Origin: Candidatus Nesterenkonia stercoripullorum
Lineage (GTDB): Bacteria; Actinomycetota; Actinomycetes; Actinomycetales; Micrococcaceae
Direction: 5' to 3'
Assembly: GCA_019114115.1 (NCBI GenBank)
Contig: DXGD01000235.1
Coordinates: 1 to 9,303, forward strand
Length of the DNA stretch: 9,303 nt
Shown here piece after piece: positions 1-6,429 of this stretch; within the stretch, counting starts at the first letter, position 1, and each line of letters begins with the position of its first letter. Made by a program: the position numbers and the translations under genes. The notes beneath the pieces were generated by a model. The model had not been told where the DNA came from. It ran no database searches and saw only the letters and a program-made list of their open reading frames with translations.

Positions 1-2
1 CC

Positions 3-1151
3 TCAGCCCAGCAGCCACCGCCGCAGGGCGGCGTGACAATCGCGGATGCTCTGGGCGTGGACGTGCTCGTCATCGGTGTGGGCCAGCAGCGCGCTGCCCG
101 GTCCGAAGTTCACCGCAGGCACTCCGACTGCCGAGAGCCGGGCGACGTCGGTCCACCCGTACTTCGGCTTCGGCTCTCCCCCGACTGCGGCCACGAACGA
201 CGCCGCAGCGGCGTGGTCCAGGCCAGGCCGCGCCGAGGCAGAGGTATCGGTGACCTCGATGGCGTCCGCAGAAATGCCGACTCGGCCCAGCACCTCCGCC
301 ACGTGCGCATGCGCCTGCTCCTCGGTCTTATCCGGGGCGAACCGGTAGTTGATCTCCACTGTGCAGGCGTCCGGGATGACGTTGCCGGCGATGCCTGCGG
401 AGATCCGCACCGCATTGAGGCCCTCCCGGTAGGCCAGACCGTCGACGTCGACGGTCTTCGGCGAATACTCCTCCAACGCCGTCAGCAGCGGAGCCGCCGC
501 GTGGATCGCGTTGCGGCCCATCCAGGCCCTGCCGGAGTGCGCCGTCGTGCCCGCGACGGTGACGCGGTACCGGGCGGTACCGTTGCACCCGCCCTCGACG
601 ACGCCGTCTGTGGGCTCGAGCAGCACGCCGAAGTCGGCTTCGAGCAGCTCCGGGGAGTTCCGCAGCACGCGTCCAAGGCCGGACTTCTCGGCGGCGACCT
701 CTTCATGGTCGTAGAAGACCCAGGTGATATCACGCGGCAGGCTCTCATCGACCTCACGCTGGGAGAGTGAGGCGGCGACCTCGGCCGCCAGCTGCAACTG
801 CACGGCGACGCCGCCCTTCATATCCACGGCGCCGCGGCCGTAGAGCACATCGCCCTCCCACTGCGGAGGAACCGTGCCTCGCGATCCGGGCCTGGTGGGG
901 AGCGGCACCGTGTCGAGATGGCCGGCCAGGACGACCCGCTGCTGCGCACCGGTCTCCGTGCGCGCGAGCACAGTGTCCCCGTCGCGGTGGACAGTCAAGC
1001 CGGGCAGCGCCTGCAGAGCCGATTCCACGGCATCGGCCAGCGGTTTCTCGCCTCCGGAGACGGACTCCAAGGCGATGATCCGCTCGGTGAGGACGGCGAT
1101 ATCGCCGTCGAGCGTGAGCGGATGGTCTGCGGGGACGCCGAGGGTAGACAT
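3..1151 (-). CDS. dapE: Succinyl-diaminopimelate desuccinylase
   Basis: This cytosolic M20-family metallohydrolase removes succinate from N-succinyl-LL-diaminopimelate to give LL-diaminopimelate, the last step of the succinylase branch. The 382-residue length fits the family. Visible metal-site motifs are AGHLDTVP (His78, Asp80), GAVDMKGG (bridging Asp110), YDHEEV (catalytic Glu150 and ligand Glu151), LLEPTD (Glu179) and LLAHTDDEHV (His358 as the last ligand). The dimerisation or lid domain lies at about residues 190-305 and contains TTAHSGRAWMGRNAIHA. I chose the ATG at 1151 over an in-frame GTG at 1160 because that GTG lies inside the probable -10 box (TACAGT) and neither start has a clear Shine-Dalgarno site; the ATG falls 7 bases after the box, as in leaderless genes. 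The gene diverges from dapD. The motifs separate it from generic M20 peptidases only in part, but adjacency to dapD settles the call. Confidence 0.96.
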   Translation of the reverse strand: MSTLGVPADHPLTLDGDIAVLTERIIALESVSGGEKPLADAVESALQALPGLTVHRDGDTVLARTETGAQQRVVLAGHLDTVPLPTRPGSRGTVPPQWEGDVLYGRGAVDMKGGVAVQLQLAAEVAASLSQREVDESLPRDITWVFYDHEEVAAEKSGLGRVLRNSPELLEADFGVLLEPTDGVVEGGCNGTARYRVTVAGTTAHSGRAWMGRNAIHAAAPLLTALEEYSPKTVDVDGLAYREGLNAVRISAGIAGNVIPDACTVEINYRFAPDKTEEQAHAHVAEVLGRVGISADAIEVTDTSASARPGLDHAAAASFVAAVGGEPKPKYGWTDVARLSAVGVPAVNFGPGSALLAHTDDEHVHAQSIRDCHAALRRWLLG

Positions 1152-1158
1152 GCCTGCC

Positions 1159-1164
1159 ACTGTA
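1159..1164 (-). promoter_or_regulatory. Probable -10 box for leaderless dapE transcription
   Basis: On the minus strand the hexamer reads TACAGT (TANNNT type) and ends 7 bases before the dapE ATG at 1151. This places the start point on the ATG itself. No purine-rich ribosome binding site is present at a usable distance. The -35 region expected at about 1181-1187 has no good TTGACA match. Inferred from spacing only. Confidence 0.45.
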
Positions 1165-1191
1165 GTACGTGTTCAGCGCCTTCCGAGACCG

Positions 1192-1197
1192 TAAGAT
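1192..1197 (+). promoter_or_regulatory. Probable -10 box for leaderless dapD transcription
   Basis: TAAGAT is followed by 7 bases (GGGGCTC) and then the dapD ATG at 1205, so transcription should begin at or next to the start codon. The expected -35 position (about 1169-1175, containing TGTTCA) is only a weak match. GGGG sits too close to the ATG to serve as a normal Shine-Dalgarno site. An alternative ATG at 1196 overlaps this box and is therefore unlikely to be used. Confidence 0.5.
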
Positions 1198-1204
1198 GGG
1201 GCTC

Positions 1205-2203
1205 ATGACTTCATCGGATTCGACCGCTCCCGCCACCACTGACCCCTCTGCCGCGAGCACCGGCCGCATCGCCTCAGGCCATGGACTGGCCACAGTGACC
1301 ACTGACGGCACTGTGCTCGACGCCTGGTTCCCCCACCCGGTGCGCCAGCCGCTGGAGGACAATGCCGACACGGAGCTGCTGGGGTCCCTCGACGCTGCTG
1401 CCAGCGTGGACGAGGCTCGCGGTGTGCGCACTGAAGTCATCTCGGTCGAAGCCGACCTCGACTCCCCCGCCCGGGACACTGCCGATGTGTGGCTGCGCCT
1501 GCACCTGATCTCCCACCGCCTGGCCAAGCCGAACACGCTGAACCTCGACGGCATCTTCGGCTACCTGACCAACGTCGTGTGGACGAACTTCGGCCCCTGC
1601 TCCCTCGAAGGCTTCGAGCAGACCCGCCTGCGGCTGCGCTCCCGCGGTCATGTCACCGTCTACGGGATCGACAAGTTCCCGCGCCTGGTGGACTACGTCA
1701 CTCCCGCCGGCGTGCGCATCGCCGACGCCGACCGCGTCCGGCTGGGCGCGCATCTGGCCGAAGGCACCACGGTCATGCACGAGGGCTTCGTGAACTTCAA
1801 CGCCGGCACGCTGGGCTCCTCCATGGTGGAGGGCCGAATCTCCGCCGGCGTCGTCGTCGGGGACGGCACGGACGTCGGTGGTGGGGCCTCGATCATGGGC
1901 ACACTCTCCGGAGGCGGCAAGGAGAAGATCACCCTGGGCGAGCGGGTGCTGCTCGGGGCGAACTCCGGTGTCGGCATCTCGATCGGCGATGACTCCGTGG
2001 TGGAGGCCGGGCTGTACATCACCGCCGGCACGAAGATCGCCGTCCTCAACGCCGAGGGCGCGCAGACCGCAGTGGTCAAGGCCGCCGAACTCAGCAGTGT
2101 GCCGAACCTGCTCTTCGTGCGGGATTCGCAGAGCGGCACCGTCCAAGCCCGTCCGCGGCAGGGCTCTACTGTCGAGCTGAACTCGGCGCTGCACAAGAAC
2201 TGA
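1205..2203 (+). CDS. dapD: Tetrahydrodipicolinate N-succinyltransferase, actinobacterial type
   Basis: The enzyme transfers succinyl from succinyl-CoA to tetrahydrodipicolinate, the first step of the succinylase branch of lysine and diaminopimelate synthesis. The protein has 332 residues. An N-terminal domain (about 20-165, including DGIFGYLTNVVWTNFGPC) precedes a left-handed beta-helix of hexapeptide repeats (about 170-275), where short turns such as VVVGDGTDVGGG and LGANSGVGISIGDDSVVEAG recur. The stretch MHEGFVNFNAGTLGSSMVEG (residues 191-210) is a hallmark of the actinobacterial DapD group; Glu209 is probably the catalytic acid known from the Mycobacterium enzyme, an assignment I make by motif. 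This group differs from the shorter proteobacterial DapD. The ATG at 1205 was chosen over a GTG at 1169 and an ATG at 1196 because both lie in the promoter. The gene is divergent from dapE and followed after 81 bases by the envelope-protein gene on the same strand. Confidence 0.97.
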   Translation: MTSSDSTAPATTDPSAASTGRIASGHGLATVTTDGTVLDAWFPHPVRQPLEDNADTELLGSLDAAASVDEARGVRTEVISVEADLDSPARDTADVWLRLHLISHRLAKPNTLNLDGIFGYLTNVVWTNFGPCSLEGFEQTRLRLRSRGHVTVYGIDKFPRLVDYVTPAGVRIADADRVRLGAHLAEGTTVMHEGFVNFNAGTLGSSMVEGRISAGVVVGDGTDVGGGASIMGTLSGGGKEKITLGERVLLGANSGVGISIGDDSVVEAGLYITAGTKIAVLNAEGAQTAVVKAAELSSVPNLLFVRDSQSGTVQARPRQGSTVELNSALHKN

Positions 2204-2212
2204 CGCCGTCGT

Positions 2213-2251
2213 GGGCGGGCTCTTGAGGACGAAGCTCTGCAGGACCCGCCC
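2213..2251 (+). other. Hairpin after dapD, possible attenuator or weak terminator
   Basis: GGGCGGG (2213-2219) is the exact inverse complement of CCCGCCC (2245-2251). One bulged base lets TC/GA extend the stem, and GAG/CTC can pair inside the loop. No U-tract follows, so full termination is doubtful. It could weaken read-through from dapD into the next gene or only stabilise the dapD 3' end. Confidence 0.35.
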
Positions 2252-2284
2252 GCAGCGCAGCTCAGGCATGCAGCTGAGGCCCTG

Positions 2285-3469
2285 ATGACACCACGTCGAC
2301 GCGAACCCCTCACCCGTCCCGAAGCCCGGCGACGGCGACGTTGGCGTGCCGCCGCCGCGCTCACCGTCGTCGTGCTGGGTGTGGGTGGCACGGCCTACGC
2401 CACCTGGCAGTTCATCGAGGAGCAGGAATTCCTCCTCGATGAGCGCTGTGAAGTGACCACGGCCGACGGCACCCTCCAGCTCAGTCCGACCCAGGCCCAC
2501 AATGCGGCGACGATCTCAGCAGCCGCCATCGGGCGCGAGCTTCCCCCCGAAGCAGCAGTGCACGTGGTGGCCTTCTCCCTGCAGGAAAGCGATCTCTCCC
2601 TGCGCGCCCCGGCCGAGTCAGCTGCCGAAGCCATGACCGGCGCCGAGGAGAGCGCGGACGATGATGGCGGCGGCACCGAGGACGGCCCTGACGACACCGC
2701 CGTCGACGACGAGAGGGCCAAGCGCCAGGACACCTCCCTCGAAGATCTTGAGCTCTTCACCCGCGGTGGCCCCTCCTGGGACGCCGGAACCGCGCAGAAC
2801 CCGACCGCCATCACCCTGGGGGAGGTTCTGACGAGCGTCGAGGACGCCTGGGACGCCGATATCCCCCAGGACGACGCCGAGGCCGCCCTGGACGAGGACG
2901 CCTGGACGCCGACGCTCACCGCGGCGGAGGCCGCCGAGGTCTTGCAGCGCCCGCACGATCCCAGCTTCTACGCCGAGCATGCCAGTCAGGCTCGCGCCTT
3001 CGGCTGGCCCCTGGCTGGCGGGCAGCCGCTGGGCATGACATGCCACCTCAGCCAGCGTGACGTGCCCGCAGGAGATCCTGAAGGGGTGCTGGATGAGCTG
3101 GACAGCGCGCTGCCAGGCATCGTGACCGGCACCGACGGCAGCAGCCTGCCGGAGCCTCCCGATTCAGCCGACCAGCCCATGAGCCTGGAGCTGAGCGTCC
3201 CCGAACGCACCGAGAGCACCGATTACGCGTGGCTTCTGGCCCAGTGGTCCGTCGCCGCCGCCGAGGCCTACGGCATCCAGCACGTCGACGCCGCGGGCTT
3301 CGCCTGGGACAGAGATTCTGGCACCTGGGCACGCAGTGAAAGCTCCGCCCAGGAAGGCGGCGACAGTGAGGGTGAGGATACTGAGGGTGAGGACGGCGAA
3401 GGTGAGGGCGCTGAGGGTGACGACACGACAGAACGCACCACAGTGACCCTCACCTTCCGTGAGGAGTGA
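2285..3469 (+). CDS. Membrane-anchored protein, diverged lysozyme-like (LQES...GLFQ) family
   Basis: The product is uncharacterised: 394 residues with an Arg-rich N-terminus (1-21), one hydrophobic segment (about 22-42) and a long extracellular part, so probably an N-in anchored envelope protein. From memory, actinobacterial proteins in this position carry a lysozyme-like domain with ALQESxLRN, DSLGLFQQRPSQGWG and AVQRSxFPxAYAxHE. Here the counterparts are SLQESDLSL (98-106), EDLELFTRGGPSWDAGTA (153-170) and VLQRPHDPSFYAEHASQARA (219-238). Glu101 is kept, but GLFQQR has become ELFTRG, and an Asp/Glu-rich insertion of roughly 40 residues (about 108-150) separates the first two motifs. Cys55 and Cys253 could form a disulfide. 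A C-terminal AWLLAQWSVAAAEAYGIQHV module (315-334) is followed by an acidic repeat tail (361-380). GAGG at 2276-2279 supports the ATG at 2285. Likely cotranscribed with dapD. Any enzyme activity is uncertain and may be lost. Confidence 0.85.
   Translation: MTPRRREPLTRPEARRRRRWRAAAALTVVVLGVGGTAYATWQFIEEQEFLLDERCEVTTADGTLQLSPTQAHNAATISAAAIGRELPPEAAVHVVAFSLQESDLSLRAPAESAAEAMTGAEESADDDGGGTEDGPDDTAVDDERAKRQDTSLEDLELFTRGGPSWDAGTAQNPTAITLGEVLTSVEDAWDADIPQDDAEAALDEDAWTPTLTAAEAAEVLQRPHDPSFYAEHASQARAFGWPLAGGQPLGMTCHLSQRDVPAGDPEGVLDELDSALPGIVTGTDGSSLPEPPDSADQPMSLELSVPERTESTDYAWLLAQWSVAAAEAYGIQHVDAAGFAWDRDSGTWARSESSAQEGGDSEGEDTEGEDGEGEGAEGDDTTERTTVTLTFREE
3365..3424 (+). repeat. Four 15-base tandem units coding an acidic pentapeptide
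   Basis: Four imperfect, in-frame 15-base units (3365-3379, 3380-3394, 3395-3409, 3410-3424) share the core GAGGGTGA and encode SEGED, TEGED, GEGEG and AEGDD. The array forms residues 361-380 of the envelope protein. Unit length is a multiple of three, so gain or loss of a unit would keep the frame. Confidence 0.9.
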
Positions 3470-3472
3470 GTC

Positions 3473-3500
3473 ACCCCGCGTGGTCAGCGTCCGCTGGGGT
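3473..3500. terminator. Candidate bidirectional hairpin at a convergent junction
   Basis: ACCCC-GCG (3473-3480) pairs with CGC-T-GGGGT (3492-3500), giving an 8-base-pair stem with one bulged T and an 11-base loop. It lies across the 14-base gap between the convergent envelope-protein gene and gltA and includes the gltA stop codon. It would form in transcripts from either strand. No U-tract is present on either side, so its strength as a terminator is unknown. Confidence 0.35.
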
Positions 3501-4770
3501 AATCCCGCTCGGGTGAGCCGATGTAGAGCTGCCGCGGACGGCCGATCTTCGTCGAGGGGTCCTCGATCATCTCCCGCCACTGCGCGATCCAGCCCGGCAG
3601 CCGGCCCAGGGCGAACAGGACGGTGAACATCTTCTCCGGGAAGCCCATCGCCTTATAGATCAGGCCGGTGTAGAAGTCCACGTTCGGGTAGAGCTTGCGC
3701 TCCACGAAGTAATCGTCCTCAAGCGCCTTCTGCTCGACGCGCTGGGCGATCTCGAAGAGCTCGTCGTTGCCGCCCAGCTTGGTCAGGATGTCATCGGCAA
3801 GGCCTTTGACGATGCGTGCACGGGGATCGTAGTTCTTGTACACCCGGTGGCCGAAGCCCATGAGCCGGATGCCGGACTCCTTGTTCTTGACCTTCTCCAT
3901 GAACGTCTCCGGCTCGAGGCCCTCGGCCTGGATCTCGCGCAGCATCTTCAGCACCGCCTCATTGGCGCCTCCGTGCGCGGGCCCGAAGAGGGCGTTGATG
4001 CCCGCTGAGATGGACGCGAACATGTTCGCCTGAGAGGAGCCGACCAGCCGGACCGTCGAGGTGGAGCAGTTCTGCTCGTGGTCGGCATGCAGGATCAGCA
4101 GTGTGTCAAGAGCCTTGACGATGTCGGGATCGAGCTCATACTGCTCCGCGGGCACGCCGAAGCATCCGCGCAGGAAGTTCTCCACGAGCGTGAGGGCGTT
4201 GTCCGGGTAGAGCATGGGCTGGCCCGCGGACTTCTTGAAGGCGTAGGCCGCGATCGTCGGGACCTTGGCGAGCAGGCGGTAGGTGGACCGCTCCACGTGC
4301 TCTGGGTCGTAGGGGTCCAGCGAGTCCTGGTAGAAGGTCGACAGTGCCGAGACCGCTGAGGAGAGGACTGGCATGGGGTGAGCATCGCGCGGGAAGCCGC
4401 CGAAGAAGCCTTTCAGCTCCTCGTGCAGCAGTGTGTGGCGCCGTGTGACGTTGTCGAAGCGCTCAAGCTCCGAGGCGCTCGGCAGTTCGCCGTTGATCAG
4501 GAGATAGGAGACCTCGAGGAAGGAGGACTTCTCGGCGAGCTGCTCGATCGGGTAACCCCGGTAGCGCAGGATGCCGGCATCGCCGTCGATGTAGGTGATC
4601 GCCGACTTCGCGTTCGCGGTGTTCATGAAGCCAGGGTCATAGGTGACCGCGCCGGTTTCCTTGAGCAGCGGCGCAATGGAGAGACCGTCGTTGCCCTCCA
4701 CGGAGGTCTCGACGGGCAACTCCAGATCTTTGCCCTGGTAGCTCAGCCGGGCCGGGGTCTGCTCAGTCAT
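3484..4770 (-). CDS. gltA: Citrate synthase
   Basis: The enzyme condenses acetyl-CoA with oxaloacetate to citrate at the entry of the TCA cycle. The 428 residues match the bacterial hexameric (type II) class in length. Catalytic residues are visible: His266 in GPAHGGANEA, His308 in MGFGHRVYKNYDPRARI and Asp365 in NVDFYTG, each 2-3 positions from E. coli His264, His305 and Asp362. HADHEQNCSTSTVR (228-241) supplies the oxaloacetate-binding His231. The N-terminal small beta domain and IDGDAGILRYRGYPIEQLAE (61-80) are typical. By local alignment the E. coli Cys206 position linked to NADH inhibition is Ala208 here. The start is firm: AAGGAG (4776-4781) lies 5 bases before the ATG. It follows dapC on the same strand after 77 bases and probably has its own promoter. 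2-Methylcitrate synthase is less likely, since those proteins are usually shorter. Confidence 0.97.
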   Translation of the reverse strand: MTEQTPARLSYQGKDLELPVETSVEGNDGLSIAPLLKETGAVTYDPGFMNTANAKSAITYIDGDAGILRYRGYPIEQLAEKSSFLEVSYLLINGELPSASELERFDNVTRRHTLLHEELKGFFGGFPRDAHPMPVLSSAVSALSTFYQDSLDPYDPEHVERSTYRLLAKVPTIAAYAFKKSAGQPMLYPDNALTLVENFLRGCFGVPAEQYELDPDIVKALDTLLILHADHEQNCSTSTVRLVGSSQANMFASISAGINALFGPAHGGANEAVLKMLREIQAEGLEPETFMEKVKNKESGIRLMGFGHRVYKNYDPRARIVKGLADDILTKLGGNDELFEIAQRVEQKALEDDYFVERKLYPNVDFYTGLIYKAMGFPEKMFTVLFALGRLPGWIAQWREMIEDPSTKIGRPRQLYIGSPERDYPSGR

Positions 4771-4811
4771 ACGATCTCCTTATCGGACACACAGGGGTCA
4801 CATCTACCAAC

Positions 4812-4817
4812 AACCTA
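4812..4817 (-). promoter_or_regulatory. Possible -10 box for gltA
   Basis: In the 77-base dapC-gltA gap the minus strand reads TAGGTT, a TANNNT match, which would give a 5' leader of about 35 bases ending in a strong AAGGAG site. No convincing -35 hexamer lies 16-18 bases upstream. Gap size and a strong independent ribosome binding site also suggest separate expression from dapC. Confidence 0.25.
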
Positions 4818-4847
4818 CCGTGCAGCAGGCAGCAGGTGCCAGTTGCG

Positions 4848-5987
4848 TCAGGACTGGCGCAGGCGCTGGGCCGCTGCATGGATGCGTTCATCCGGTGCTG
4901 TCAGCGCCACGCGGATATAGCCCTCACCGGCTTCTCCGTAGAAGACGCCCGGGCCCACCACAATCCCCCGGCGGGCCATCTGCTCGACCAGATCCCAGGT
5001 CGCGGTGCGTCCACCGGGCTCACCTGTTGGCATGCTGCACCACATATACAGGCCCGCCTCGGAGTGGTGGATCTCCAATCCCGCCTCCCGCAGGGCCGGA
5101 GCCAGCGTCTCACGACGACGACGGTAGATCTCCCGCTGCTGGGCGACGTGCTCATCATCGCTCAGCGCCGCCTGCAGCGCCGCCTGGATCGGAGCGGGCA
5201 TGATCATCCCGGCGTGCTTGCGCGTGTTCACCAGCCCAGCGATCAGGTCCGGGCATCCTGCCGCGAATGCCGCACGGTAACCGGCCAGGTTCGACTGCTT
5301 CGAGGCCGAGTACACGGCGAGCAGACCGCGATGATCACCGCCGCTGACGCGCGGGTCCAGGATGCTGGGGACGTCATCGCCTGGGACGTCCCAGGGAAGC
5401 TCGGCATAGCACTCATCAGAGGCGACGACGGCGCCGATGCGCCGGGCCAGCTCCACCACCTGCCTGAGGTACTCCACCGACGCCACAGCGCCTGTGGGGT
5501 TCGACGGAGAGTTGACCCAGATCAGCCGAACGCGCTGCAGGACGTCCTGGTCCAGTTCCCAGGGCACGTCCGTGGCGATCGGCTCGGCTCCGGCGATCTG
5601 CGCGCCGATATCATAGGTCGGATAGGCGATGCGCGGCCGCAGCACGACGTCGGCCTGCCCGCCACTGACACCGAGACCGAGCAGTGTGGGCAGCCACGCG
5701 ACCAGCTCTTTCGACCCGATGGTGGGAAGAACGGCTTCGGCGTCCACATCCGGCACTGCCCGACGACGGGCGAACCACCCAGCGATCGCCTCGCGCAGTT
5801 CACGGCGTCCGTGCGTGGTGGGATAGCCCGGCGCATCGGCGGCATCGCTCAGCGCCTGCTGGATACGCGCCGGCGTCGGATCGACCGGGGTACCGATGGA
5901 CAGGTTCACCACACCACCGGGATGCTCGGCTGCGGTGCGCTGGTAGGGAGCCATGGCGTCCCAGGGGTACTCCGGCAGATGCAGCAT
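4848..5987 (-). CDS. dapC: N-succinyl-diaminopimelate (succinyldiaminopimelate) aminotransferase
   Basis: This PLP-dependent class I/II (fold type I) aminotransferase converts N-succinyl-2-amino-6-ketopimelate to N-succinyl-LL-diaminopimelate using glutamate, the step between DapD and DapE. In the 379-residue protein VNSPSNPTGA (158-167) holds the PLP-contacting Asn163, ASDECYAE (189-196) holds Asp191 and Tyr194, VYSASKQSNLAGYR (225-238) holds the Schiff-base Lys230 and phosphate-binding Arg238, and YIRVALT (357-363) holds the substrate-carboxylate Arg359. VVNLSIGTPVDPTP near the N-terminus is typical of actinobacterial DapC. The frame stays open upstream into fdxA, but the ATG at 5987 matches the expected N-terminus (LPEYPWD) and has AGGAG at 5999-6003, a long 11-base spacing. 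It begins 5 bases after the fdxA stop, so the two form an operon. Aspartate or LL-diaminopimelate aminotransferase are alternatives, but dapD and dapE nearby favour DapC. Confidence 0.94.
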   Translation of the reverse strand: MLHLPEYPWDAMAPYQRTAAEHPGGVVNLSIGTPVDPTPARIQQALSDAADAPGYPTTHGRRELREAIAGWFARRRAVPDVDAEAVLPTIGSKELVAWLPTLLGLGVSGGQADVVLRPRIAYPTYDIGAQIAGAEPIATDVPWELDQDVLQRVRLIWVNSPSNPTGAVASVEYLRQVVELARRIGAVVASDECYAELPWDVPGDDVPSILDPRVSGGDHRGLLAVYSASKQSNLAGYRAAFAAGCPDLIAGLVNTRKHAGMIMPAPIQAALQAALSDDEHVAQQREIYRRRRETLAPALREAGLEIHHSEAGLYMWCSMPTGEPGGRTATWDLVEQMARRGIVVGPGVFYGEAGEGYIRVALTAPDERIHAAAQRLRQS

Positions 5988-5992
5988 CTGGG

Positions 5993-6313
5993 TCAGTGCT
6001 CCTGCGGGGGAAGTGCGGAGATGACCTCGTGGTCCTTGGAGATGAGGCCGACCTTCGCGGCACCGCCGGGAGAGCCGACGTCGTCGAAGAACTCGATATT
6101 GGCGCGGTAGTACTCGGACCATTCCTCGGGGACGTCGTCCTCGTAGTAGATCGCTTCCACAGGGCACACCGGCTCGCAGGCGCCGCAGTCGACGCATTCG
6201 TCGGGGTGGATGTAGAGCGAACGCTCACCCTCATAGATGCAGTCCACAGGACATTCATCAATGCAGGCCTTGTCCTTCAGGTCTACACAAGGCAGGGCGA
6301 TGATGTACGTCAT
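5993..6313 (-). CDS. fdxA: 7Fe ferredoxin with [3Fe-4S] and [4Fe-4S] clusters
   Basis: A small soluble electron carrier of 106 residues. The cysteine pattern matches Azotobacter FdI with an offset of one: Cys9, Cys17 and Cys50 should bind the [3Fe-4S] cluster, and Cys21, Cys40, Cys43 and Cys46 the [4Fe-4S] cluster; Cys25 is the extra free cysteine. Residue 12 is Leu, so the first motif cannot bind a fourth iron, supporting 7Fe rather than 8Fe content. The acidic C-terminus (YYEDDVPEEW onward) is also typical. GAGGAG (6317-6322) lies 3 bases before the ATG. The gene opens a probable fdxA-dapC operon, an arrangement I recall from many actinobacteria, although DapC itself needs no ferredoxin. 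The partner reductase or oxidoreductase cannot be told from this window. Confidence 0.95.
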   Translation of the reverse strand: MTYIIALPCVDLKDKACIDECPVDCIYEGERSLYIHPDECVDCGACEPVCPVEAIYYEDDVPEEWSEYYRANIEFFDDVGSPGGAAKVGLISKDHEVISALPPQEH

Positions 6314-6346
6314 GAACTCCTCGGACTTTCTTCAGTGGGTATGTCC

Positions 6347-6352
6347 AGTCTA
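6347..6352 (-). promoter_or_regulatory. Probable -10 box of the fdxA-dapC operon
   Basis: The minus strand reads TAGACT in the 116-base gap upstream of fdxA, which would give a leader of about 26 bases carrying the GAGGAG ribosome binding site. No good -35 hexamer is visible 16-18 bases upstream (CCGGAA or TCCGGA). A hairpin at 6405-6429 separates this promoter from the gene upstream. Confidence 0.45.
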
Positions 6353-6404
6353 GCGCTGTCAGGCGGTCTTCCGGAGTTCGTTTCACGCCCGGACAGAGCG
6401 CACC

Positions 6405-6429
6405 GGCGCCGCTGGCCGGCCATAGCGCC
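6405..6429 (-). terminator. Hairpin directly after the membrane-protein stop codon
   Basis: On the minus strand GGCGC and GCGCC form the outer stem, and TGG/CCA closes a CCGG loop around the perfect palindrome TGGCCGGCCA (6413-6422). The structure starts at the base after the TGA at 6432-6430. No U-tract follows, as is common for proposed actinobacterial terminators. It probably ends the typA-membrane protein transcript before the fdxA promoter. Confidence 0.45.

Noticed and set aside
754..1554. A minus-strand frame spanning the dapE/dapD gap
   Set aside because: Out of frame with dapE, overlaps dapD antisense and both promoters; Arg/Ser-rich translation.
1274..2500. A 408-codon minus-strand frame opposite dapD
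   Set aside because: Shadow of the dapD coding sequence; it also crosses the next gene's start and shows no family motif.
4798..4803. A start-stop pair (ATGTGA, minus strand) 27 bases before gltA
   Set aside because: No ribosome binding site at proper spacing and such six-base matches are common by chance.
4823..4836. Two tandem copies of CAGCAGG between dapC and gltA
   Set aside because: Only two short units with no pairing partner or known site; too little to call an operator.
4836..6110. A 424-codon plus-strand frame opposite dapC and fdxA
   Set aside because: It lies over two well-supported genes and its translation has no domain or natural composition.
5988..6197. N-terminal extension of dapC into fdxA
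   Set aside because: The added residues are the wrong frame of the ferredoxin cysteine region; the ATG at 5987 gives the normal DapC N-terminus.
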